A stretch of 43,251 nucleotides of DNA from an uncultured Ruminococcus sp. (GCA_900545285.1 UQYK01000012.1:1-43251); one strand, 5' to 3'. Shown: positions 9,273 through 17,343, counted from the stretch's first letter. Program-made: numbers and translations. The notes: generated by a model from the letters alone, not told the origin.

Positions 9273-9312
9273 AAAAAATCCCTGTGAAGCTTGAAATTCA
9301 CAGGGATTTTTT
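9273..9312. terminator. Bidirectional terminator between giant LRR gene and VanY-like gene
   Basis: A 16-bp perfect stem (AAAAAATCCCTGTGAA at 9273-9288 with its complement at 9297-9312) around an 8-base loop, with A and T tracts on the two sides. It sits between the convergent stop codons at 9245 and 9322, so it can end both transcripts. Confidence 0.92.
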
Positions 9313-9321
9313 AATGGATTT

Positions 9322-10368
9322 TTATTGGTACAGATAACCGGTCGTTTCTGTGGGAAGCGACTCTGTGGTTTGTGCAGTGGTGTCTTCCGAAGCGGAAGCA
9401 ACAGTGTTGCCCGCGGTATTCGTAACCGTCAGAATATAACCGCCCTGATTGTCTCCGGACACGGTGTAAACGGCATCCTTCGGAAGCGTTACAGTTGTCG
9501 TTCCGTTGGCATCAGCCGGAACATAGTAGATCGTGTAGGAACCACTGTCCAGTGTGTAAGAAAGGCCGCCGGAATCCAGAGTATAATTTTTCAGGTAGGA
9601 AATATATTCTTCCAGGCAGAAGCCATTGTCATGCATGATAGCAGCATGCAGCTTTCCGACATAGCGAAAGTGATGCGGTGCATAGGCAATTCCTGTAGTT
9701 TCTGTCTTATCGCTGGGATAGCGAACCACAAATCCGTACTGCCATGCATTGGTGACCATCCATTCATTGTGCTTTTTGATGTATGGAACTACCTCGCCAG
9801 TACTGGTGATCAAACCAATGTCGAAGCCGTAGCCGGTGTTCCGGTCGGGAAGCACATTGGTATAAATGGAGGAGGCATCCAGCGTGGTATCAGTGGTACT
9901 GTAAATTTGCAGATTTGCCCATCCATTTGCGGCGGAATATGCATCAAAGAGCGAACAGAGATCCTGCTGGGCTTCCTGTTGAATCGGCAAGGTACTGCTG
10001 CGTACCTTTACATTTTCATCAGTAATGGCAGAAAAATCTGAAAAACTCTGGGATCCCTGATAGGGATGTGCTGTATCCGCCAGAATAAGGGAGCCGTTTT
10101 TCATCTGATCCGCAGTCAACTGCAATACAGTTTCATCGGAGGCAGGTGCTTGTGTAGCATTGCCGTCTGGGGTATCTGTGGTATTGTTGTCGGCAGAGGC
10201 GGCGGAAGAGTCAGCTGTAGAAAAGCCGCCGATTCCGACAATGTTTTCTTCGTTTGTCTGGAGAAACATGCGTGCAATTCCGTCTGCTGCAAAAATTGCG
10301 GCAATCAGGAGTGCAAGGGCAAGGAGAAATCCGGCAGGACTAAGATGTCGTCGCTTTCGGCTCGGCAT
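9322..10368 (-). CDS. Membrane-anchored VanY-like protein, probably catalytically dead
   Basis: A 348-residue protein with a basic N-terminus, one membrane segment (about 12-32), a low-complexity stretch (50-80) and then a fold recognisable as the VanY D,D-carboxypeptidase family. Visible family features are 'NAWQYGFVVRYP', 'TGIAY' and 'HFRYVGKL...LEEY'. VanY enzymes bind zinc with SxHxxGxAxD and a later His, and use a Glu in 'EPWH'. Here the first motif reads PDRNTGYGFD, so the zinc-binding His is Arg176 while Asp183 remains. The second reads YAPHHF, so the catalytic Glu is Ala230 while His233 remains. Hydrolysis is therefore unlikely; a role in muropeptide binding or regulation is inferred. 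AAGGAGG lies 10 bases before the ATG. It is downstream gene of the dacF-like operon, 61 bases after it. Confidence 0.78.
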   Translation of the reverse strand: MPSRKRRHLSPAGFLLALALLIAAIFAADGIARMFLQTNEENIVGIGGFSTADSSAASADNNTTDTPDGNATQAPASDETVLQLTADQMKNGSLILADTAHPYQGSQSFSDFSAITDENVKVRSSTLPIQQEAQQDLCSLFDAYSAANGWANLQIYSTTDTTLDASSIYTNVLPDRNTGYGFDIGLITSTGEVVPYIKKHNEWMVTNAWQYGFVVRYPSDKTETTGIAYAPHHFRYVGKLHAAIMHDNGFCLEEYISYLKNYTLDSGGLSYTLDSGSYTIYYVPADANGTTTVTLPKDAVYTVSGDNQGGYILTVTNTAGNTVASASEDTTAQTTESLPTETTGYLYQ

Positions 10369-10429
10369 GGCATATCCGCCTCCTTTCCTCTTAAATTTCT
10401 ATTGCCAGAGGGATTAATGGACTGTTCGA

Positions 10430-11584
10430 TTAGCTTATGGAGGCAGTTGTGGTAGTGGTTTCAGAATCTGCTTCAACTGCATTGCCGTTTGCATCTGTTA
10501 CCACAGCATCCAGGTCTGTGGGCATGGGGTAACCATCATGAATGATGCCGTACAGTGCAAAGGTGTCATAAATCGCACGCTTATAGGTTGTGCCCTTTGC
10601 GGTCACAGCAACAAAGGTTTTTCCTTCGTCATCCTTTGCATAGCTAACCAGACAGTTTCCGGCTTCATCCGTGTATCCGGTTTTTCCGGCAAGGATGGTA
10701 ACGCCGTCTACTTCGGTGCCATACATCCGGCTGAACATGGTGCTTTCCAGAGGGATGCCGTCCGGATGCTGAGAAGTTTTCGATGTGGTATAATTCTGTG
10801 TGCTCAGAATTTCCCGGCAGGTATCATTTTGCATAGCGTATTCCATCAGCTTTGCAATATCCAGCGCAGTGCTGTAGTGATTTTCATCGTGCAGACCACT
10901 GGTGTTGACAAAGTGGGTGTGTTCCAGTCCCAGTTCCTGCGCCTTCTGGTTCATCAGTTCCACATAGGCATCTTCTGTACCGCTGACATATTGTGCAATT
11001 GCGGCTGTAGCATCTGCGCCGGAAGGCAGCACAATGCCATAGAGCAGGTCTGTGATGGTAACTGTTTCTCCATCCTCAAAGCCTGCGCGGGAAGCCTCTG
11101 CGGCAATCAGCGGATCAATGATGGAGTTGGTCATGGTAAATGTGTCATTGAGATCATCAATATTTTCAACTGCCACCAGCAGTGTCATAACCTTTGTCAT
11201 AGAAGCCGGATAGATTTTTCCCTCCGGATCGCGTTGCGCTAGAATGGTATTCTGATCCACGTCCAGCAAAACTGCATGCTGGCTGGTCAGATTTGCGCCC
11301 GTCAGTTCTACCAAGTCAGCGGCAGCAGCAGGAGCGCCGGTAATGGAAATTTGTCCGGCTTCTGTAGGCGCTTCTGTAGGTGCTTCGGTTCCTGTAATTT
11401 GGTTGGCAGTGGCAACCTGCACATTAAAAGCAGCGGAGCCGGTTGTTTTCCGAATTTTCGGTTTTCCTGTTTGCGTCAGCAGCACGATTAAAAAGATCAG
11501 GACAATTAGTCCGCATACAACGCCGATTGTGACTTGAATCCCAAATCTTGAATTTTTCTGCCATCTTTTTTCGTGAATCCTCAT
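10430..11584 (-). CDS. dacF: D-alanyl-D-alanine carboxypeptidase (penicillin-binding protein, S11 family)
   Basis: A 384-residue serine D,D-carboxypeptidase that trims the terminal D-Ala of peptidoglycan stem peptides outside the membrane. It has an N-terminal membrane anchor (about 13-37) and an Ala/Thr/Glu-rich linker to about 85. The catalytic domain has the three S11 motifs: SMTK (Ser128, Lys131), SGA at 188-190 (instead of the common SGN) and KTG at 301-303. The C-terminal beta domain seen in some DacF proteins is missing or very short. AGAGGTG precedes the ATG. It is the first gene of a two-gene operon with the VanY-like protein, which suggests joint work on cell-wall peptides. The symbol is by family resemblance; dacA or dacB assignments cannot be excluded. 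Confidence 0.88.
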   Translation of the reverse strand: MRIHEKRWQKNSRFGIQVTIGVVCGLIVLIFLIVLLTQTGKPKIRKTTGSAAFNVQVATANQITGTEAPTEAPTEAGQISITGAPAAAADLVELTGANLTSQHAVLLDVDQNTILAQRDPEGKIYPASMTKVMTLLVAVENIDDLNDTFTMTNSIIDPLIAAEASRAGFEDGETVTITDLLYGIVLPSGADATAAIAQYVSGTEDAYVELMNQKAQELGLEHTHFVNTSGLHDENHYSTALDIAKLMEYAMQNDTCREILSTQNYTTSKTSQHPDGIPLESTMFSRMYGTEVDGVTILAGKTGYTDEAGNCLVSYAKDDEGKTFVAVTAKGTTYKRAIYDTFALYGIIHDGYPMPTDLDAVVTDANGNAVEADSETTTTTASIS

Positions 11585-11906
11585 TGTTACACCTCTTCAA
11601 AAATTCCGGCTGGATACAAACCCCGGTTGATTTCCTGCATAAAGCCAATCCTGAAACTGTTGTTTTTGTGTGTGAAAAGCTTTCCGGTGCATTGTATCTG
11701 CTATCAGAAGCAGCATTTTTGCAAGCCGTATATGCAAAGATAAAACAGCATCTGATCAAAGCAGTCAACAAAATGTTCCCCTTGCTGCCTGCAGTATAAT
11801 ATCCACCTGAAAAAAGAAAGCACATAGAATTCCTGCGTCAGATATGCACAGGATATTCAGTGAAAATGTACAGAGTTGGTATTATTTGAATAGACACCTA
11901 CTTAAC

Positions 11907-11935
11907 ATTATAATATGTTTCTCCGGATTTGTCAA
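11907..11935 (-). promoter_or_regulatory. Consensus sigma-A promoter for the dacF-like operon
   Basis: On the minus strand TTGACA (11935-11930), a 17-bp spacer and TATAAT (11912-11907). The inferred start near 11900 leaves a leader of about 316 nt before dacF. In it I see only a weak 17-codon ORF (11640-11587, starting MQEINRG) that ends 2 bases before the dacF start. No riboswitch is recognised. Confidence 0.84.
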
Positions 11936-12081
11936 TATTTTTGCAGGATATTGGGGGAAAATCCGTGCGCGGATTCCGGATTTTTGTCGAAATTCCTGTG
12001 ACTTTGTGGTCTTTTGTCGGAAATATCCGTATATTCAATTGCTTTTTCGGGAAAAGTGTTCGGCATGATCTTACACAGTTT

Positions 12082-12115
12082 CAAAAAAAGAGACCGGAGC
12101 TTTATTCCGGTCTCT
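12082..12115 (-). terminator. Intrinsic terminator of the ABC transporter operon
   Basis: On the minus strand a 10-bp stem (AGAGACCGGA, complement of 12106-12115, with TCCGGTCTCT, complement of 12089-12098) and a 7-base loop are followed by seven Ts. It lies 21 bases beyond the stop codon of the DUF4340 gene. Confidence 0.9.
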
Positions 12116-12136
12116 GATCTGAAACTAATTTTTTCG

Positions 12137-13567
12137 TCAGCTGGCGGCTTCCTGAAATGCTTTCATAAATTCGGTATAGCATTCCAGCATCTTGCCGTTT
12201 CCGCTGAGGGCACGCTGGCGAACCAGTGCATAGCTGAATTGATTATCGATGTACGCCCAGTAGGTTTTGTCATCGTTTGCATACAGCTGCACCGTATGTA
12301 CTGTGCCATCCTTTAAAGTGTACGTCATGGTAAGGGCAGGAGATCCGCTCTCTGTCGGTACAGCGGCATCCGGCTGAATCTCTTCATAAGAAAGACCAGT
12401 TGCCTGTGTATACAGCTTCTGGAATGCATTAACAGTTTCTGTGCCTGCATTGGAAAAGTCAGTGTTGTCACAGCTGTAGGTACCAGTAGAAGAATCCATG
12501 GTAAATGTCGTCTGGAAATCCAGTGTCTGATCGTTATAAGAACCCTTATACTGAATACTCAGCGTCGAAACAGTATCCATTGTGGGACTGTACAGCGATT
12601 TCATCAGATAATCAGAAGCATTTGCCTGTAGGAAAGAGAGGCTGGAGGAATCAAATGTAAAGATCTCATTGGATTCCACATGGAGACAGTTGACGTAGCT
12701 GGACACCAGCGGATCATATTCTGCGAAGAGGAGTGTGGTGGTGTCTCCGTTTTCCTGTTCCAGCTTCAGCTGATAAGCCGGGTGATCTACGCCGTATGCG
12801 GCATAGTCCTTTTCAGTCACATCTTTGGCCGCGAACTCTTCAATCTGCAATTCCTGAAGCGAAATAGTCAGAGAAGAAAGCTTGGAATTATCCAGCGCAA
12901 TCGGCAGATCATAGGGAACAGTCATTTTCCAGGTGTTGTCCTGATTTTCCATGGTGTACACATCGGTGCCGTCCCGCTGCAAAGAAAGAACAGTGAACGG
13001 TGACGAAGTATCGGCTACAATGTAACGATAGCGGAGCGTGGTTTCATTAGCGGCCAGATACTGTGCTGTACTGGAAGGAACCAGATAAGCATGGTCATCT
13101 CCGCTTCGCATAACGTAGTAGTATTCTTTTGTTGCTGTTTGTTTGCCGATAGACAGTGTAACTTTGTCTGTATCTGTTGCAAGAGAAATGATAATCGGAT
13201 CTGTAAGGCCGTATTTTTCCTTGTCTGTATCACTGACAGTTCCCAGATCTTCGCTGGCAGTCAGCGCAGAGCCGTATGTACATATGGTGGAAAGATAGGA
13301 ATTGTTGACATTCATGTCAGAGCTTCCTTCTGCTATATTCCACTGGTTGGAGGAACTTCCTTTTTCCAGGGTGTAATCCATATCTGCTGTATGGATCGTG
13401 ATGGTCTGGATATCATCCGAATTCAGATCGCTTAGCTGCAATGCCTTGGCCTTTTCTATCTCTGCGGCTTCCTTCTGTGCCTGATAGTAATCTACGAAGA
13501 AATAGGTCCCAAAAGCGGCGCCGGCCAGGAGAACCAGAATCAATCCCAGAATCAGTTGTCGTTTCAT
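12137..13567 (-). CDS. DUF4340-type lipoprotein-like/membrane-anchored protein of a Gld-like ABC cluster
   Basis: A 476-residue protein with one N-terminal membrane anchor (about 4-26) and an extracellular body, with no Cys lipobox. The body shows two similar halves typical of DUF4340: 'LNSDDIQTITIH...W.I' near residue 52 and 'SPFTVLSLQRDG..YT' near 190. It has motifs such as 'YGLTDP' and 'YGVDHPAY', and in between 'LSIGKQTATKEYYYV'. DUF4340 proteins are regularly encoded next to GldG-like auxiliary proteins and ABC-2 exporters, and their molecular function is unknown. It is the last gene of a four-gene operon, 19 bases after the GldG-like gene, with AGGAGG before the ATG. It presumably forms the extracytoplasmic part of the transporter complex. 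Confidence 0.85.
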   Translation of the reverse strand: MKRQLILGLILVLLAGAAFGTYFFVDYYQAQKEAAEIEKAKALQLSDLNSDDIQTITIHTADMDYTLEKGSSSNQWNIAEGSSDMNVNNSYLSTICTYGSALTASEDLGTVSDTDKEKYGLTDPIIISLATDTDKVTLSIGKQTATKEYYYVMRSGDDHAYLVPSSTAQYLAANETTLRYRYIVADTSSPFTVLSLQRDGTDVYTMENQDNTWKMTVPYDLPIALDNSKLSSLTISLQELQIEEFAAKDVTEKDYAAYGVDHPAYQLKLEQENGDTTTLLFAEYDPLVSSYVNCLHVESNEIFTFDSSSLSFLQANASDYLMKSLYSPTMDTVSTLSIQYKGSYNDQTLDFQTTFTMDSSTGTYSCDNTDFSNAGTETVNAFQKLYTQATGLSYEEIQPDAAVPTESGSPALTMTYTLKDGTVHTVQLYANDDKTYWAYIDNQFSYALVRQRALSGNGKMLECYTEFMKAFQEAAS

Positions 13568-13586
13568 AACGTATGCCTCCTGGTAC

Positions 13587-15053
13587 TTAGGAATTGCGGC
13601 GTTTAATCCAGATTACAATGCCCACTACCATGATTATCACCGGAATAATGGTGAGAACCACAATGAGAGAACGGGCAAAGCTTTCGTTTTGCAGGGAGAT
13701 GTAATCTGTTGTCGCAGTCTTTGTAGGAATCTGCATATCCAGATCGCTGTCATACATCCAGCTGATCGTACTCAGCAGCAGGTATACCGGAATGATTACC
13801 GTTTCACTGGTAACGTGCTCATCATCAATAAAGTCGGCGCTGCCGAATACCACCATCTTCGAATTCCAGGAATTGTTGGTGGAGTGTGCAGCCAGAGTCA
13901 TAGCACCAGTTTTTTCGGACGGGTCATCACTGACACCGCCGTAAGGCTCACCAACAGCACTGTCATAGGAAGTGATCAGCGGCGCAATGGTATAAGCACC
14001 CGCATTGTCATAGTAGGTAAAGCTCCGGGACTCCGTCATAAAGGGAATCAGTCCCTGGTTGATCAGGGAAGAGGTGAGGTCTGCTGCATCGCTGTTATCT
14101 TCCAGTTCGTTCAGCTGGCACTGAATGGTCTTGTCATCACCGGAGATGTGATAGTCGGAGTTGGTCTCGTAAACCCGGTCATAGTCCATGGTGAAACCGT
14201 AGTTATCCATGATCTCTTCCAGATTGGTATACGCGAACTTTCCTTCGTTCGGGGACATCATCAAAGTGATATTTCCGCCGTTTTCCAGATAGGTTTCCAG
14301 CTTAGCCCGTTCATTGTCTGTAATGTCCGCAGTAGGGCCGGCAACCAGTACAAGTGCAGTATCATCCGGTACGGCATCCAGTTCAGACAGATTGAGTGTC
14401 TTTGCCTCGTAGTTATAGTTGATCAGATTGGTAGTAAAGGTGGAGTACTGATCCAGGTTCTTCTCGCCGTGCCCGGTCAGGAAGTATACAGTAGGGGTAT
14501 AGCCTTCCGCCACGCCCTTGATGGTTCCGGTAATCAGGTTTTCGCCCTCGAAGCTTTCATCTGTGACGTTGCCGTCAGAATCTGTTGTGGTGCGATACAT
14601 GGAGGAGCCTGGAAGGCGCTTCTTGTTGTCGCCGCATACAAAGACCATGTCACCGGTAGATAGGGTGTAGGCATTGTCGGAGTTGATCTTCTCCATGGTG
14701 GCATCATCCTTGTTCGGATCGAAGGAGATCAGATTGATGCAATCATGGGCGCTGTAGGCCAGCAGGGCACGATAGAGAGAGAGAGACTCCGTATCCTTTT
14801 CCAGATCGTCCAGTTTCGCCAGCAGATAGAAGTCTACGGTTACGCCCTTCTGATCCAGTTCGTCCAGATAGGATTCTGTTGTGGAAGAAAGGCTGTACTG
14901 CTTGTTCGGTGAAATGTCCCAGCTGAAATCCAGGCGTGCGATAATCATATTGATTACCACGGCAATTACCAGCACCAGTATGGCCATAATCCATGCTACA
15001 CTGGAAAATTTGGTGTTTTTCCAATTGCGGAAACGATGTTCTTTTTGACTCAT
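13587..15053 (-). CDS. GldG-like ABC transporter auxiliary membrane protein
   Basis: A 488-residue protein with membrane segments at both ends (about 17-40 and 458-482) and a large extracytoplasmic domain. After the first helix comes the 'LDFSWDISPNKQYSLS' stretch typical of the GldG/ABC_transp_aux family ('D.T....ysLs..T'). A later 'PTVYFLTGHGEKNL' matches the conserved 'v.fLtGHgE' segment, and 'ADITDNERAKLETYLENGG' matches the GATase-like fold described for this family. In Bacteroidetes gliding bacteria GldG works with GldA and GldF; in non-gliding Firmicutes the substrate is unknown. The gene begins 6 bases after the permease stop codon and has AGGGGGT upstream. Confidence 0.86.
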   Translation of the reverse strand: MSQKEHRFRNWKNTKFSSVAWIMAILVLVIAVVINMIIARLDFSWDISPNKQYSLSSTTESYLDELDQKGVTVDFYLLAKLDDLEKDTESLSLYRALLAYSAHDCINLISFDPNKDDATMEKINSDNAYTLSTGDMVFVCGDNKKRLPGSSMYRTTTDSDGNVTDESFEGENLITGTIKGVAEGYTPTVYFLTGHGEKNLDQYSTFTTNLINYNYEAKTLNLSELDAVPDDTALVLVAGPTADITDNERAKLETYLENGGNITLMMSPNEGKFAYTNLEEIMDNYGFTMDYDRVYETNSDYHISGDDKTIQCQLNELEDNSDAADLTSSLINQGLIPFMTESRSFTYYDNAGAYTIAPLITSYDSAVGEPYGGVSDDPSEKTGAMTLAAHSTNNSWNSKMVVFGSADFIDDEHVTSETVIIPVYLLLSTISWMYDSDLDMQIPTKTATTDYISLQNESFARSLIVVLTIIPVIIMVVGIVIWIKRRNS

Positions 15054-15059
15054 AGTATG

Positions 15060-15791
15060 TTACCCCCTGCTCCAGCGTCTTTTTTCGATGGAAATAATCG
15101 TCCATGTCAGGAATACGAGAATTTCCGTGAGATAGCCCAGCAAATCCGAGATTCGCAGGAGGCCCTGTGAAAAGATGTAGAATTTTGTCTGATTGGAAAA
15201 CCAGTTCAGAACATCGGAAAGAATCGGAATGGAAGAAAGGTATGCGGTCTGGCTCATGTTATCCATCAGCAGCAGAAGCAGCATCGCCAGTTCACTGATC
15301 AGAATTGCCAGAATCGGCATTTCTGTAAGGGAAGAAATAAAGATACCCAGCGCAATGCAGACCAGACCAAACAGGAAGAATCCGATATACGTGCAGATCA
15401 GACTGGACCAGATGACGCGGCCATAAATGGTGGCAACAATCGGGTAAAACAGAGAAACGGCCAGCATAATCAGCAGAATGGTTGCTGTGGCAAGAAACTT
15501 TGCCATGACAATCTGCGTTACATTCAACGGACTGGACAGCAAAAGTGTTTCGGTTCCGTTCTTTCGCTCTTCTGAAAAGGCGCGCATGGTCAGCAACGGC
15601 AGCAGGAAGATAAAGTAGAACAGATTGACATAAAAGATGGAAGAGAATGAAAATTCATAAGTTGCAGAGGATACGTTGGAAATATCCATTATAAATGTAA
15701 GAGAAAATGTTGCCATGAAAAATGCAATGACAAAATAGGCGATTGGGGACAGAAAGTAACTCTGTAACTCCTTTTTATATAGTGCAAACAT
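15060..15791 (-). CDS. ABC-2 type permease, GldF-like
   Basis: A 243-residue integral membrane protein with about six hydrophobic segments. It starts 'MFALYKKELQSYFLSPIAY', the usual beginning of GldF-like ABC-2 permeases, and contains 'LLPLLTMRAFSEERKNGT' and 'ETLLLSSPL', the conserved coupling region of ABC-2 exporters. The length is close to the 240-250 residues usual in the family. It lies between the ATPase gene (stop 7 bases upstream) and the GldG-like gene, with GGAGG 11 bases before the ATG. It would form the membrane channel of the exporter. The transported compound is not evident. Confidence 0.9.
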   Translation of the reverse strand: MFALYKKELQSYFLSPIAYFVIAFFMATFSLTFIMDISNVSSATYEFSFSSIFYVNLFYFIFLLPLLTMRAFSEERKNGTETLLLSSPLNVTQIVMAKFLATATILLIMLAVSLFYPIVATIYGRVIWSSLICTYIGFFLFGLVCIALGIFISSLTEMPILAILISELAMLLLLLMDNMSQTAYLSSIPILSDVLNWFSNQTKFYIFSQGLLRISDLLGYLTEILVFLTWTIISIEKRRWSRG

Positions 15792-15797
15792 GCGGCA

Positions 15798-16856
15798 TTA
15801 TTCCTCCTCTTGGTTTTGTGCATCGGATTCCGGCTTGGCAGCATCGTCTGTTTTTGCTGCTGTTTCGGCCTCGGAATCTTCGGCTTCCATTTCTGCCAGC
15901 AAATCCTTCAGCCCGGCGCGCTTTGCCGGCTGGTTGACCAGGTTGACAAATACCTGTTCCAGATTCTTCTTTTCGGTGGTTACTTCCAGCACTTCCAGCT
16001 GATGCTGAAGCAGTGCGGACAAGAGTGCGTTCCGGGCGCTTTCGTCCTCCAGTTCCACATCATATGTATAGATACCGGTTTTGACAAACTGGATGTTGCC
16101 GATTTTGCGGACACCCTCTACGGCTCTTGCTACGCGGGGCACTTCCCGCGAGCTGCCCTGCACCTTGAGACGAAGGACGGTGCCGCTTTCCATGCTCTCC
16201 TCCAGATTATCAATGGTGTCATCGGCCTTGATCTCGCCGTGGTTGATGACAACAATCCGGTCGCAGACAGCGCTGATTTCGCCCAGAATGTGAGAACTCA
16301 GGATAATCGCATGATTGTGCTTGAGATCCAGAATCAGGTTCCGGACTTCCATAAGCTGTGTGGGGTCGAGACCAACTGTCGGCTCGTCCAGAATCAGCAC
16401 CGGCGGATCTCCCAGAAGCGCCTGGGCAAATCCCACACGCTGCTTATAGCCCTTGGACAGGTTGCGGATCAGTCGCTTTTGCATATCTGTGATTTTCAAA
16501 AGCTCCATGACCCGGTTTACTTCCACGCTGCGTTTCGCACCAGGAATGCCTTTGAGTCCGGCAACGAAATGCAGGTACTCCTTTACCTTCATGTCCGGAT
16601 ATACCGGGGGAATTTCCGGCAAAAAGCCGATGCAGCGCTTTGCCTTGACCGGCTGCTGCGCAATATCGTAGCCCTGAATTTTAACGGTACCGCTGGTGGA
16701 GGGGATTACCCCCGCAACAATGTTCAGTGTTGTGGATTTCCCGGCACCGTTCGGTCCCAGAAATCCTAAGACTTCATTTTCGTTTATGGTAAAGCTGACA
16801 CCTTTTAAGGCTGCTTTGTTCCCATAATATTTGGTTAGATTTTGGATTTCAACCAT
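15798..16856 (-). CDS. ABC transporter ATP-binding protein, GldA-like
   Basis: A 352-residue ABC ATPase. Visible motifs are Walker A GPNGAGKST (34-42), the signature LSKGYKQR (133-140), Walker B LILDEP (154-159), 'VGLDP' and the H-loop SSH (187-189). After the nucleotide-binding domain (about 1-220) comes the extra C-terminal domain common to ABC-2 exporter ATPases, then an unusual Glu/Ala/Asp-rich acidic tail from about residue 320 ending QNQEEE. It is the first gene of the operon, with AAAGGAG before the ATG, and powers the ABC-2 permease encoded next. The full set of ATPase, permease, GldG-like and DUF4340 proteins is a recurring unit whose cargo is unknown. Confidence 0.92.
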   Translation of the reverse strand: MVEIQNLTKYYGNKAALKGVSFTINENEVLGFLGPNGAGKSTTLNIVAGVIPSTSGTVKIQGYDIAQQPVKAKRCIGFLPEIPPVYPDMKVKEYLHFVAGLKGIPGAKRSVEVNRVMELLKITDMQKRLIRNLSKGYKQRVGFAQALLGDPPVLILDEPTVGLDPTQLMEVRNLILDLKHNHAIILSSHILGEISAVCDRIVVINHGEIKADDTIDNLEESMESGTVLRLKVQGSSREVPRVARAVEGVRKIGNIQFVKTGIYTYDVELEDESARNALLSALLQHQLEVLEVTTEKKNLEQVFVNLVNQPAKRAGLKDLLAEMEAEDSEAETAAKTDDAAKPESDAQNQEEE

Positions 16857-16907
16857 CGCGTGCTCCTTTCCGCCGGTGCTTGTCCCGGCATTCGGCAGTT
16901 ACTTTAT

Positions 16908-16936
16908 ATTATCGCAGAATATCATGTCTTTGTCAT
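16908..16936 (-). promoter_or_regulatory. Promoter of the Gld-like ABC operon
   Basis: On the minus strand ATGACA (16936-16931), a 17-bp spacer and GATAAT (16913-16908), each one mismatch from consensus. Transcription would start about 45 bases before the ATPase gene. Its -35 element overlaps the -35 of a possible plus-strand promoter. Confidence 0.6.
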
Positions 16937-16958
16937 GTGCGAAATGTAATCATATTAT
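16930..16958 (+). promoter_or_regulatory. Possible divergent promoter upstream of the small ORF and GH48
   Basis: TTGTCA (16930-16935), a 17-bp spacer and TATTAT (16953-16958), one mismatch in each box. It reads toward the 23-codon ORF at 17073 and the GH48 gene, and overlaps the -35 of the minus-strand ABC promoter, so the two may compete. Prediction only. Confidence 0.45.
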
Positions 16959-17072
16959 GAAATATAGCAAAAATGGATAAAACAAACCTATGTTCCATCG
17001 TAAAACATGGCAAGTATTGCAAAAACTGCTGCAATTGAGTATGCCATACTTCTGTGAAAGGAGTGTGAAAAA

Positions 17073-17144
17073 ATGCTGGTGGTTGTGAGAAAACGAAAAA
17101 AGCGTCTGAAAATATGGACTTCAGCGCAAAAGTACAGGTCATAG
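17073..17144 (+). CDS. Possible small basic peptide (23 residues)
   Basis: A 24-codon reading frame encoding MLVVVRKRKKRLKIW and eight more residues, with a very good ribosome site (GAAAGGAGTG at 17056-17065, 8 bases before ATG). It lies between a possible promoter (16930-16958) and the GH48 promoter (17221-17249). The product would be strongly basic, with nine Lys/Arg in 23. I do not recognise it. It may be a leader peptide, an unannotated microprotein or chance; the ribosome site is the main argument for translation. Confidence 0.35.
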   Translation: MLVVVRKRKKRLKIWTSAQKYRS

Positions 17145-17220
17145 TGCACAAAACGGAAAGCGTGAATCTGTACATTGCTACAAAAAAGACGAATTTCACA
17201 GGCTAAAATTGTGAAAATGG

Positions 17221-17249
17221 TTGACATTTTTTCGGAAGGGGTGTATAAT
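17221..17249 (+). promoter_or_regulatory. Consensus sigma-A promoter of the GH48 gene
   Basis: TTGACA (17221-17226), a 17-bp spacer and TATAAT (17244-17249) match the consensus exactly. The -35 hexamer and following Ts (TTGACATTTTT) are the same as at the giant LRR promoter. Transcription would start near 17256, leaving a leader of about 178 nt. Confidence 0.88.
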
Positions 17250-17270
17250 TCAAGTTATAAAAGTAGGACT

Positions 17271-17343
17271 CAGTATGTGCATTTTGTGAAAATGCAGAGT
17301 ACCGAAACATTTTTGCCGCTGCGCCGGACTGGCGTGTATACTG
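17271..17343 (+). promoter_or_regulatory. Structured leader element upstream of GH48
   Basis: Three helices can form together: a closing stem CAGTAT (17271-17276) with ATACTG (17338-17343), a perfect hairpin GCATTTT/AAAATGC (17279-17285 with 17289-17295, GTG loop) and a small hairpin CGCC/GGCG (17322-17325 with 17331-17334). This is a three-way-junction layout, about 90 bases before the GH48 start codon. It does not match a riboswitch consensus I know. A 24-codon frame (17292-17366) overlaps it but lacks a ribosome site. Confidence 0.35.

Noticed and set aside
11424..11825. A 133-codon frame overlapping the dacF start and leader on the same strand
   Set aside because: It is out of frame with dacF, lacks a ribosome site and shows no recognisable domain; the dacF frame has clear S11 motifs.
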